5,041 nucleotides of DNA from UBA11164 sp002420085 (GTDB lineage: Bacteria > Pseudomonadota > Gammaproteobacteria > Xanthomonadales > Xanthomonadaceae): positions 1-5,041 of the forward strand of contig DALYLJ010000200.1 in assembly GCA_031976395.1 (NCBI GenBank). The letters run 5' to 3'. The notes beneath the pieces are model-generated. The model did not search any database. It was not told the origin of the DNA and saw only the letters and a list, made by a program, of their open reading frames with translations. Below are positions 1 to 5,041 of the stretch, one piece after another (the first letter of the stretch is position 1; every line of letters begins with the position of its first letter). Made by a program: the position numbers and the translations under genes.

Positions 1-1
1 G

Positions 2-331
2 CTGCCGGGCACTGTGGCGAGTGCGCTCGGGCAGCCGGCTGAGCGGACCGTGGCGCCGTTCGAGGGGCCTGCCACCGAGGGCAGCTTCGTCAGCGAGGAG
101 ATGGTGTTCGCTTTCGCCCGTCGCCGTGCCAGGGCGATTCAGGTTCTGGCGGTGCTGCTGTTCGCCGGACTGCCGCTGTGGCCGCTGATCACGGCACTGG
201 CCGGACGATCGGTCGGCCCGGCGCTGTGGCTGTTGGCGGTGGCCGGGGTGTGGCTGGGCAGTGTGCTGGAACGCTGGCTGTTCTTCGCCCAGGCGCGGCA
301 TGTGGTGCGCCGCTACTACGGCGGGGCGTGA
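2..331 (+). CDS. DmsC-like molybdoenzyme membrane anchor, C-terminal part (5' truncated by window)
   Basis: The reading frame is open from the left edge (first full codon at 2) to TGA at 329-331, giving the last 109 residues. A GTG at 14 lies inside the frame but is not a likely start, because no signal or Shine-Dalgarno marks it and the frame stays open upstream. Two hydrophobic segments are visible (visible residues about 46-67 and 71-88), followed by ERWLFFAQARHVVRRYYG near the C terminus. A Glu-Arg-Trp-x-Phe-Phe-x-x-Ala-x-His ending after the last helix is, from memory, typical of the DmsC family. These are multi-helix inner-membrane subunits that anchor DMSO-reductase-type molybdoenzymes and pass quinol electrons to the iron-sulfur subunit. 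The fragment fits the last two helices of such a protein, whose usual length is near 290-320 residues. The catalytic and iron-sulfur subunits would be expected to the left, outside the window. Another small polytopic membrane protein remains possible. Confidence 0.68.
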   Translation: MPGTVASALGQPAERTVAPFEGPATEGSFVSEEMVFAFARRRARAIQVLAVLLFAGLPLWPLITALAGRSVGPALWLLAVAGVWLGSVLERWLFFAQARHVVRRYYGGA

Positions 332-368
332 ATCGCTGGCCCCGGTCGAGCCGCCGCGCCCGGTCGGA

Positions 369-887
369 TCAGTCGCTGCGGACGTCGGTCAGTGAGCGCC
401 GCCAGTCGGCCAGGGTCTCGGCTTCGATCCGGCCGCTGATCGCGGTTGCCCGGTGCGAGCCGTCGAACAGATAGATGCGCGGCAATTCCCCGCGCCACTC
501 GGGGTCGATGGCGAAGCGGATGCGCTCGACGAAGTCATCGGCAAAGGCCCAGGTGCGCACACCATCGAGGTCGAATTCGGCCAGCATTGCCTGCACGGCG
601 GGGCGGTCGTCGCGGTAGTCGGCGGCGACCAGTTCGACCGCGATTTCGGGGTGGTCGGCCTTGAACGGGCCGAGCAGGGCCAGTTCGCTGCGACACGGCT
701 CGCAATGCACCGACCACAGCGCCAGCACGAACGGTCGGCCCTGATGGCTTTCGCGCAGGGTGTTCAACGAATCACGGTCGAAGTCGTGCAGGGCCGCTTC
801 AGTGCCGCTGGCCGGTGGCGCGAACAGGCCGAGCACGACCGCCAGCAGTGCCGGCATCAGAGGACGGACGGTCAGGCGGGCGTTCAT
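369..887 (-). CDS. Periplasmic TlpA/thioredoxin-like protein with CEPC active site
   Basis: This 172-residue protein begins with a Sec-type signal: a basic start, then a hydrophobic run at residues about 10-22 and a likely cleavage near APPASG (24-28). The mature part has a thioredoxin-fold layout. A beta strand (FVLALWSV, 53-60) leads into H61-C62-E63-P64-C65 at the start of a helix, and GELP (133-136) supplies the expected cis-proline opposite the CxxC. Such proteins are membrane-tethered or soluble periplasmic thiol oxidoreductases of the TlpA/ResA/DsbE type, usually reductants of particular client proteins. The signal lacks a lipobox cysteine, and the hydrophobic run could also act as an uncleaved anchor. 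ATG 887-885 overlaps the preceding gene's stop as ATGA. The nearest purine-rich stretch (AGGTG) is 13 bases upstream, so translation probably relies on coupling. It is the last gene of the operon. The 37 bases to the convergent gene show only a CCCGGTCG direct repeat (341-348, 359-366) and no hairpin with a T-run. The client is unknown; the cysteine-bearing propeller upstream is the obvious candidate (inference). Confidence 0.85.
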   Translation of the reverse strand: MNARLTVRPLMPALLAVVLGLFAPPASGTEAALHDFDRDSLNTLRESHQGRPFVLALWSVHCEPCRSELALLGPFKADHPEIAVELVAADYRDDRPAVQAMLAEFDLDGVRTWAFADDFVERIRFAIDPEWRGELPRIYLFDGSHRATAISGRIEAETLADWRRSLTDVRSD

Positions 888-2059
888 GGCAGCGGCAACA
901 CCTGTGGCGGTTGGCCACGGAGGTTCCAGAAGGCATGGAAGCGACCCTCGCGCACCAGCACCTTGGGTTGATCGGCAACGTCGGTGGTCTGGGCGACGGC
1001 CTGCTCGCGCCAGGTCGCACCGCCGTCGTCGGAACGCAGGGCATTCAGGCGCATCACCTCGCCATCGAACTCGCGCCAGACGATCGCGATGGCGTCGCCG
1101 GCCACCGCGAGATCGGCATGCTCGGCACGGGCTCCGCCGATCCGACGCTGGCCTTCGACCCGGCCATCGACCAGCCGGCCGTAGGACACGCCGGGATCGC
1201 GCGGGCCGAGCGCGAACCAGACCGCATGCAGGTGGCCGTGACCGTCGCGGGCCAGTGACGGGCCATGATGCGGACAGGCGTCGATCGCCCAGTCATCGAA
1301 GGTGGCGCGCCGCATCGGTTCGGCGCTGCCATCCGGGTTGAGCCGGGCGAGGGCGTGGTCGCGGAGGTTGGGCTCGAACACGTGTCGCCATAGCGCCAGC
1401 ACGCCATCGCCATCCGCCAGCAGGGCGATCCGGCAACATTCGCAACTGTGGTCGGCCACCCGGTAATCGCCCCGGAAGCTGGCGCCGTTGTCGTCGGATA
1501 CCGCGAAGTACACCGCTGCACCGCGATAGGGGGCGCCGGTGGCCTTGGCCCGTTCCTGGTCGCGCTTGTCGATCCAGACCACGAACACCGTACCGTCGTC
1601 GGTCACGGTGATCGCATCGAAGCGATGGGTGATCTCCTGGCGATCGGCATGGACGGTGATCGGCCTGCTCCAGGTCGCGCCGCCATCGAGCGAGCGACTG
1701 AAGCGGATGATGCCGGTGTAGGGCTTCGGCAGTGGCTGGGTCCAGGTGACATGGAGCGTGCCGTTCGGCGCGATGGCGATCTTCGGGCGGGAATCGCCGT
1801 CGGCGGCGACCGGCTCGGGTTCGGCATTGACCGCGACCGGTGCCGACCAGGTGGCGCCCAGATCATCGGAATGGCGGACTCGGACCTGCTGATCGGCGGC
1901 ATCGACCATCCACAGCCGACCATCGCCTGCGAAGGCCGCCGAGGCCCCCAGGCTTGGCCGCGCGCCGCCCATCGCGTGCTGGGCCAGCGCCAGCGGACTG
2001 GTGAGAACCAGCGCGAGCAACGCGGCACCGGCCAGCCGGGCGATGGGCACGGCGTTCAC
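884..2059 (-). CDS. Secreted Asp-box (BNR, sialidase-like) beta-propeller with CxCC motif
   Basis: This 391-residue protein starts at GTG 2059-2057, preceded by GAGGTG at a 5-base spacing. It has a clear signal peptide (hydrophobic 8-25, cleavage probably after LALAQ, 23-27). Asp-box motifs of the form S-x-D-x-G-x-[TS]-[WF] occur at residues 64-71 (SDDLGATW), 123-130 (SLDGGATW), 188-195 (SDDNGASF) and 343-350 (SDDGGATW), predicting a six-bladed propeller. Automatic annotation would probably call it an exo-alpha-sialidase, but there is no FRIP motif near the N terminus and no obvious sialidase catalytic set, so hydrolase activity is doubtful. The only cysteines of the mature protein are C206, C208 and C209 (HSCECCR) and C262 (ACPHHGP). 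A Trp-Arg and an Asn-Leu-Arg-Asp follow the first cluster (224-225, 231-234). I recall similar CxCC...RD and CPxxGP signatures in other 'sialidase family' proteins of proteobacteria, but could not check this. The clustered Cys and His (H204, H264, H265) suggest metal or cofactor binding, or a redox-active thiol set. Its neighbours are a TonB receptor before it and a thioredoxin-like protein after it, each joined by a 4-base overlap. Confidence 0.8.
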   Translation of the reverse strand: MNAVPIARLAGAALLALVLTSPLALAQHAMGGARPSLGASAAFAGDGRLWMVDAADQQVRVRHSDDLGATWSAPVAVNAEPEPVAADGDSRPKIAIAPNGTLHVTWTQPLPKPYTGIIRFSRSLDGGATWSRPITVHADRQEITHRFDAITVTDDGTVFVVWIDKRDQERAKATGAPYRGAAVYFAVSDDNGASFRGDYRVADHSCECCRIALLADGDGVLALWRHVFEPNLRDHALARLNPDGSAEPMRRATFDDWAIDACPHHGPSLARDGHGHLHAVWFALGPRDPGVSYGRLVDGRVEGQRRIGGARAEHADLAVAGDAIAIVWREFDGEVMRLNALRSDDGGATWREQAVAQTTDVADQPKVLVREGRFHAFWNLRGQPPQVLPLP

Positions 2060-4356
2060 CAGCGCACCTCGATGCCACCGATCACATTGCGCGGCAGGGC
2101 CGGCGAGAACACCGCCTCGCCGGAACGGATCTGAGCGCTGTCGGCATAGCGCTTGTCGCTCAGATTGTTGAGGCTGGCGAACAGTGAGATGTGGCGATGC
2201 ACGGTCCAGTTTCCTCGCAGGTTGAAGACATCATGACCGTTGTACTTCGCCGTGTTCTCCGCGTCCAGCCAGTACCAGCCGATCCGCACCCATTCCAGTT
2301 GCAGCCGGGCGGCTTCGATCGGCCGCCAGGTCAGCCGGGTGTTGAGCATGACCCGTGGCGCCGATTCGATGTCGTTGCCGGTGAAGTCGCCAGTGCTGGT
2401 CAGCCAATCGGTGTATTCGTGGCGGGCGTAGCTGAATGCCGAATCCAGGCGCAGGGTGTCGGTGGCGGCGATCCCGACCCCGACCTCGACTCCACGATGC
2501 TCGGTCTCGCCGGCATTGACCGACTGGGTGAAGTTGGTGACCGTGTCGCGCAAGGTGACGATGTCGTCGGTCTTGCGCAGTTCGTAGACCACGGCATCGT
2601 AGTCGAGCACGCCGAACTGGCCGCGCACACCGAACTCGATCTGCTCGGCCTTGATCGGCTTGAGGGTGACCGCCGAATCCGCCAGTGCCTGGGCCGCCGC
2701 CGCCGAGAAGCCGGCCGAGGGCCGGAACAACTGGCCCTCCGACGGCGCCCGGAAGCTGTGGTTGTAGCTGGCGTACAGGCTGTGGCCATCGCTGAGCGCC
2801 CAGGTGGCGCCGAACTTCGGGCTGAACCGATCGAAATCGACCGTGGTGTCGGCCACCTGGCCGTAGAAGCGGGTGCCCGGGAAGGCGCGCTGGACCCGGA
2901 TCGGGCTGGCATCGAAGGCGTTGTCGAACTCGTAGCGCAGGGTGTCGTAGCGCAGACCGGCGGTCAGCCGCAAGCGCTCCAGCGGTGAGGTCTCGAAGTG
3001 GATGTAGGGCGAGATGGCGCGGAAATCGACGTCGTAGTCGTAGATGGTCGGTCCGACCGTGAAATCGAGGAAGCGCCGGGAAGCGCCGCTGCCCTGGGTG
3101 ACCGGATCGATCGCCTGTTCATCGCGCTCGCCGGGACTGAAATCGAAGTCGAAGCCGACAATCAGGGTCGAGTCGAAGGCATCGGCCAGATCACGCCGCC
3201 AGCGACCAAGCAGGCCGATCGACTGGTTCTGAACGGTCCACACGGTCGGGTCGAAATTCAGTGCGAACGAGGCCAGCAGGTCCATGCGGTTGTCGCGCAA
3301 CAGGGCGGTCAGCGCGAACAGATCTTTCTCGGTGCGATGCTCGTAGGTGGTGTTCAGCCGATAGGCATCGACCTTGCGGAAGGCAATCGGAAAGTAGTTG
3401 GTCTTCGGCGCATTGCGGAAGTCATCGCGGGTCAGCGGCGAACTGGCACCGGTCTGCTGATCGATGGTCGAGAATCCGAAGTGGGTCTTCAAGCGGCCGG
3501 CGTCGCCGATCCGGTGATCCCAGCGGAAGATGCCACCCTGGCGCTCGTAGCCGGTCGCGTCACGCCAGCCGTCGGTTTCAGTGAAATTGAGGTCGCCGCG
3601 CACACCGCCATCGGCATAGGGCAGGTTGGCGTCGATCAGGGCACGTCGCCAGCCGAACTCACCGAACTCCAGCGAGGCCCCGAACTCGCGCGCCTCACCC
3701 GGCTCGCGGGTCAGCACATTGACGATGCCGCCGATCGCATCCGAACCGTACAAGGCCGTGCCCGGTCCACGGGTGACCTCGATGCCGCCGGATTGCGGCA
3801 CATCGATCTCGAACAGACCGTTGTGGTTGAAGAAACCCGTCGCCCGGGTCGGAATGCCGTCTTCCAGGAACAGATAGACCGGACTGGTGGTGAACGGCTG
3901 GCGGATCGCGGTCGTGTGGCCCTCGCCATTGGTGACCGCCACCGCCGCGCCCGGCACCTGACCGATGATCTGGGCCGGGTGGCTGGGCTTGTCCAGGGCG
4001 ATGGTCTCCTCGTCGATCACCCCGACCGAAATCGGCGTCTCGGCCAGCAGAGCTTCCTCGCGGGTGCCGGTGACCGTGATGGTGCCGAGGGAGGGGGCTC
4101 CGGCGGCTTCCGGGCCAGGCGTTTCGGGCGGTGTGGCCAGTCCGCTGGCGGCGATCGCCGCCAGCGTGGCAGGTGATCCGGCCGTGCCGGTCAGATGCGC
4201 CGATTCGGCGTCGGTTGTCGGGTTGCCGGCCTGGGCTGATCCGACCCCGGCCAGTGCCAGTGCGGCGACCAGCAGGTTCGTGCGCAGCCTGATGTGTGGC
4301 TTCACGGTGTCGGCAGCCGATCGTTCGGCGCGCGACGCAAGTTCGTTCCGACGCAT
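2056..4356 (-). CDS. TonB-dependent outer-membrane receptor
   Basis: This 766-residue protein imports a ligand through the outer membrane using TonB/ExbBD energy. The signal peptide runs to about residue 43 (hydrophobic 28-39, GSAQA then cleavage). An Ala/Pro/Gly-rich linker (44-90) follows, too short for a secretin/TonB signalling domain. The TonB-box region is TITVTGTR (92-99). The plug domain spans about 105-216 and ends with the hallmark RGPGTALYGSDAIGGIVNVL (196-215). The rest is the 22-strand barrel, with the usual NLSDKRYAD turn at 731-739 and a terminal aromatic residue (EVRW). Length is normal for the family and no frame break or stop interrupts it; no cysteine is present. ATG 4356 is chosen because GAGGGG lies 5 bases before it. 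An in-frame GTG at 4305-4303 would give a tidier signal peptide but has no Shine-Dalgarno. It heads the operon and its stop TGA (2058-2056) overlaps the next start. The ligand cannot be read from the sequence: no Met/His-rich copper site as in OprC-type receptors is obvious, and I see no Fur box or cobalamin riboswitch consensus upstream. The plug loop SPVYLFLEDGIPTRATGFFN is distinctive and could help place the subfamily. Confidence 0.93.
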   Translation of the reverse strand: MRRNELASRAERSAADTVKPHIRLRTNLLVAALALAGVGSAQAGNPTTDAESAHLTGTAGSPATLAAIAASGLATPPETPGPEAAGAPSLGTITVTGTREEALLAETPISVGVIDEETIALDKPSHPAQIIGQVPGAAVAVTNGEGHTTAIRQPFTTSPVYLFLEDGIPTRATGFFNHNGLFEIDVPQSGGIEVTRGPGTALYGSDAIGGIVNVLTREPGEAREFGASLEFGEFGWRRALIDANLPYADGGVRGDLNFTETDGWRDATGYERQGGIFRWDHRIGDAGRLKTHFGFSTIDQQTGASSPLTRDDFRNAPKTNYFPIAFRKVDAYRLNTTYEHRTEKDLFALTALLRDNRMDLLASFALNFDPTVWTVQNQSIGLLGRWRRDLADAFDSTLIVGFDFDFSPGERDEQAIDPVTQGSGASRRFLDFTVGPTIYDYDVDFRAISPYIHFETSPLERLRLTAGLRYDTLRYEFDNAFDASPIRVQRAFPGTRFYGQVADTTVDFDRFSPKFGATWALSDGHSLYASYNHSFRAPSEGQLFRPSAGFSAAAAQALADSAVTLKPIKAEQIEFGVRGQFGVLDYDAVVYELRKTDDIVTLRDTVTNFTQSVNAGETEHRGVEVGVGIAATDTLRLDSAFSYARHEYTDWLTSTGDFTGNDIESAPRVMLNTRLTWRPIEAARLQLEWVRIGWYWLDAENTAKYNGHDVFNLRGNWTVHRHISLFASLNNLSDKRYADSAQIRSGEAVFSPALPRNVIGGIEVRW
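2065..2070 (-). promoter_or_regulatory. Internal ribosome binding site for the propeller gene
   Basis: GAGGTG, formed by the Glu-Val codons three and two residues before the receptor's last residue, lies 5 bases before the GTG start at 2059. The start overlaps the receptor stop as GTGA. This supports the GTG start and coupled reinitiation by ribosomes finishing the receptor. Confidence 0.65.
4143..4166. repeat. 24-bp perfect palindrome inside the receptor coding region
   Basis: The half-site CGCTGGCGGCGA is followed directly by its exact reverse complement, centred on GCGATCGC. It encodes Leu-Ala-Ala-Ile-Ala-Ala-Ser (residues 65-71) in the low-complexity linker between signal peptide and TonB box, about 190-215 bases into the gene. 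As RNA it could fold to a roughly 10-bp GC stem with a 4-base GATC loop. It may only reflect GC-rich Ala codons. Confidence 0.6.
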
Positions 4357-4361
4357 GGTTT

Positions 4362-4367
4362 CCCCTC
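4362..4367 (-). promoter_or_regulatory. Ribosome binding site of the TonB receptor gene
   Basis: The minus strand reads GAGGGG-AAACC-ATG, a purine-rich Shine-Dalgarno with a 5-base spacer. It decides the receptor start in favour of ATG 4356 over the in-frame GTG at 4305, which has no such sequence upstream. Confidence 0.75.
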
Positions 4368-4386
4368 AGAAGTGTGCAGCCCTGGC

Positions 4387-4408
4387 CGGCGCCCGGACGT
4401 GGGCGCCG
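4387..4408 (-). promoter_or_regulatory. Leader hairpin with 8-bp stem near the receptor start
   Basis: CGGCGCCC and GGGCGCCG form a perfect 8-bp stem with a 6-base loop, ending 19 bases upstream of the Shine-Dalgarno. All paired bases are G or C, so it should fold stably in the leader. There is no T-run after it in the receptor sense. Its role is unknown. Confidence 0.4.
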
Positions 4409-4420
4409 TGCGCGCCGCGT

Positions 4421-4433
4421 CATCCGCCGGATG
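4421..4433. repeat. 13-bp odd-centred inverted repeat in the leader
   Basis: CATCCG and CGGATG flank a single central base. It sits between the two larger leader hairpins and could be a short stem or a dimeric protein site. It is short enough to arise by chance. Confidence 0.35.
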
Positions 4434-4446
4434 GTGATTCCCCCGT

Positions 4447-4474
4447 TGCCGCTCCAGACTCCCCCGGAGCGGCA
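4447..4474 (-). promoter_or_regulatory. Leader hairpin with 9-bp stem and G-rich loop
   Basis: TGCCGCTCC and GGAGCGGCA form a perfect 9-bp stem around a 10-base loop, which on the receptor-sense strand reads GGGGGAGTCT. A similar GGGGGAATC follows just downstream. It ends about 90 bases before the receptor start and has no T-run, so it is not an intrinsic terminator. If transcribed it would be a strong structural element of the 5' leader. It matches no riboswitch consensus I know. Confidence 0.45.
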
Positions 4475-4510
4475 GGTGGTCAGACTACTGCGAGTGCCGC
4501 CAGAACCCCA

Positions 4511-4550
4511 TGCGGCAAAACGTCGCACCCCGCGTCACTTTTGCGTCGCA
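4511..4550. promoter_or_regulatory. Operator-like repeat cluster upstream of the receptor operon
   Basis: CGTCGCA occurs at 4521-4527 and 4544-4550 as direct repeats 23 bases apart. Each is preceded by a TGCG element (TGCGGCAAAACGTCGCA, 4511-4527; TGCGTCGCA, 4542-4550), so both copies are also small inverted repeats. GCAAAA (4515-4520) and TTTTGC (4539-4544) face each other across the block. It is one of the few places with A/T runs in this GC-rich leader. This looks like a pair of transcription-factor half-sites near a promoter about 160-190 bases before the receptor start. I do not recognise the regulator. Confidence 0.3.
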
Positions 4551-4560
4551 GCAAGCGTGT

Positions 4561-4571
4561 TGTGATCCACA
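4561..4571. repeat. TGTG/CACA inverted repeat
   Basis: TGTGATCCACA has 4-base arms around 3 bases. It resembles CRP-type half-sites in wording but the spacing (3, not 6 between the 5-base half-sites) is wrong for CRP. It lies just beyond the CGTCGCA cluster and may be part of the same control region, or chance. Confidence 0.2.
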
Positions 4572-4607
4572 GTCACCGTGTCTGGCACCGATCGGCGGCT
4601 ACGCCAG

Positions 4608-4635
4608 GGCCGGTGTCGGTGCGGCCGGTGTCGGT
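4608..4635. repeat. Two-copy tandem repeat, 15-base period
   Basis: GGCCGGTGTCGGT occurs exactly at 4608-4620 and 4623-4635, separated by GC. It is probably a slippage product in non-coding DNA; no function is suggested by its surroundings. Confidence 0.6.
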
Positions 4636-4713
4636 CAGAACCGCGTCATCTACCCCCAAGCCCTCGCAGCCGATCGGTCCGGCACGAGGGCTGAACACCC
4701 GCATTCGGGTCTA

Positions 4714-4870
4714 CCCCATGCATCGACGCACCTGCAAATGGCAGCGCGATCGGTCAGTCGATCGCCACTGGGCGCAGGCCCTGCATCGAGTCGAACGGAG
4801 TGATCTGGAGATGAAGCTCGGTATTTGTCAACGAAGCTGCCCGCACGATCCTGCGACCAGATGCATGGGG
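4714..4870. repeat. 11-bp perfect inverted repeat with widely spaced arms
   Basis: CCCCATGCATC (4714-4724) and its exact reverse complement GATGCATGGGG (4860-4870) enclose 135 bases. Neither arm extends further, and I see no flanking target-site duplication and no transposase. It could mark a small degraded mobile element, a long-range RNA pairing, or a coincidence that is unlikely but possible over this length. Confidence 0.4.
4746..4765. repeat. GCGATCG hairpin
   Basis: GCGATCG and CGATCGC form a 7-bp stem around GTCAGT, inside the spaced inverted repeat. CGATCG-containing words recur nearby (4588-4594, 4671-4677), giving the stretch a repetitive look. No function assigned. Confidence 0.35.
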
Positions 4871-4940
4871 GCTGGTATGGGCCTGGTCGCGGCGGGCGAT
4901 TCTCGGGCGGCGTTCAGCAACACGCTTGCGGTGGGTGTCC

Positions 4941-4964
4941 AGTTTTGGGCACAGTTTCGGGCAC
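4941..4964. repeat. Tandem pair of 12-base repeats
   Basis: AGTTTTGGGCAC and AGTTTCGGGCAC lie head to tail and differ at one base. They are preceded by GTGTCC. They might be tandem binding sites for a gene to the right of the window, or a simple duplication. The spacing does not fit a sigma-54 -24/-12 element. Confidence 0.45.
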
Positions 4965-5041
4965 CCGATGTTGGGCCGGATGGCATCTTTAGACACACAG
5001 GTTATGCTGCCGCCAATCCGCTGCACTAAAACGGCTCATGG

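Larger units (their letters stand above)
4357..5041. other. Long upstream intergenic region of the receptor operon
   Basis: About 685 bases without a defensible gene. Frames that stay open here have mixed third-position composition, unlike the GC-rich third positions of the operon genes, and their translations resemble no family I know. The stretch holds the receptor's Shine-Dalgarno, three compact hairpins (4387-4474), a repeat cluster with the region's main A/T tracts (4511-4550), a TGTGATCCACA inverted repeat (4561-4571), two short tandem repeats (4608-4635, 4941-4964), a GATC-rich hairpin (4746-4765) and a spaced inverted repeat (4714-4870). I found no tRNA, no rRNA, and no clear -35/-10 pair that I would stand behind. 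A promoter for the operon must lie somewhere here. An ATG at 5038-5040 could open a rightward gene but only one further base is visible and no strong Shine-Dalgarno precedes it. Confidence 0.6.

Noticed and set aside
332..368. Bidirectional intrinsic terminator between the convergent genes
   Set aside because: The gap has a CCCGGTCG direct repeat and GC-rich sequence but no stable stem followed by a T-run on either strand.
1013..1870. Near-repeated DNA stretches (CAGGTCGCxCCGCC-like) within the propeller gene
   Set aside because: They encode the Asp-box motifs on the minus strand, so the similarity is explained by the protein repeat and is not a separate DNA element.
1448..2134. Plus-strand open frame of 228 codons opposite the propeller gene
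   Set aside because: Shadow of the propeller's coding frame; Gly/Arg/Asp-rich translation without any motif.
2998..4176. A 392-codon open frame on the plus strand opposite the receptor gene
   Set aside because: It is antisense to a strongly supported receptor coding sequence. Long open antisense frames are normal in GC-rich genes, and the translation shows no recognisable domain.
4357..4570. Cobalamin riboswitch upstream of the TonB receptor
   Set aside because: I looked for the B12-box type consensus and the GCCACTG-type core and found neither; the hairpins present do not follow that layout.
4995..5008. A -10-like TATGCT (5003-5008) for a rightward gene starting at 5038
   Set aside because: Only four of six positions match and no -35 element lies at a usable distance; the presumed gene is not visible.
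4754..5026. A 90-codon minus-strand open frame upstream of the receptor
   Set aside because: Arg-rich, without known motifs, good Shine-Dalgarno or coding-like codon use.
3965..5029. A 354-codon plus-strand open frame running from the receptor into the intergenic region
   Set aside because: The first third is antisense to the receptor and the translation is Ser/Arg/Pro/Ala-rich without domain features. Third-position composition in the intergenic part does not resemble the real genes.
4811..5029. A possible 72-residue small protein (ATG 4811, GGAG 10 bases upstream, stop TAA 5027-5029)
   Set aside because: It uses mixed, low-GC third positions (ATT, TGT, CAA, AGA, TTT), unlike the operon genes. 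It has no signal or domain, and part of it translates the tandem repeat at 4941-4964. It is not impossible, but unsupported.

Overview
This is a GC-rich window (roughly two thirds G+C by eye). The codon use, a TonB-dependent outer-membrane receptor, Sec signal peptides and a periplasmic thioredoxin-like protein all point to a Gram-negative proteobacterium. A gammaproteobacterium of the Lysobacterales/Xanthomonadales type is my best guess, but nothing here is a taxonomic marker and that placement is inference.

Layout. Positions 2-331 (+) are the 3' end of a membrane protein that looks like the DmsC-type anchor subunit of a DMSO-reductase-family molybdoenzyme; its start lies left of the window. 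A 37-base gap without a convincing intrinsic terminator separates it from a convergent three-gene operon on the minus strand. In order of transcription the operon is: a TonB-dependent receptor (4356-2056), a secreted Asp-box (BNR/'sialidase-like') beta-propeller with a four-cysteine set (2059-884), and a periplasmic TlpA-like thioredoxin-fold protein with a CEPC site (887-369). Both junctions are 4-base start/stop overlaps (GTGA and ATGA), so the three proteins are almost certainly made together by coupled translation.

Positions 4357-5041, upstream of the receptor gene, are about 685 bases without a gene I can defend. The part next to the receptor start carries a good Shine-Dalgarno and three compact hairpins. 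Further upstream are an operator-like cluster of CGTCGCA repeats, two short tandem repeats, and an 11-bp inverted repeat with widely separated arms. A start codon at the extreme right edge (5038) cannot be assigned to any gene.

How the genes may work together (inference): the receptor would import an unknown ligand using TonB energy. The propeller, which lacks a sialidase FRIP motif but has a CxCC plus a separate Cys-Pro-His-His, would bind a metal or cofactor or undergo thiol chemistry. The thioredoxin-like protein would keep those cysteines reduced. This possible envelope metal-handling or thiol-redox module, in which a 'sialidase' label would be misleading, is the most interesting content of the window.
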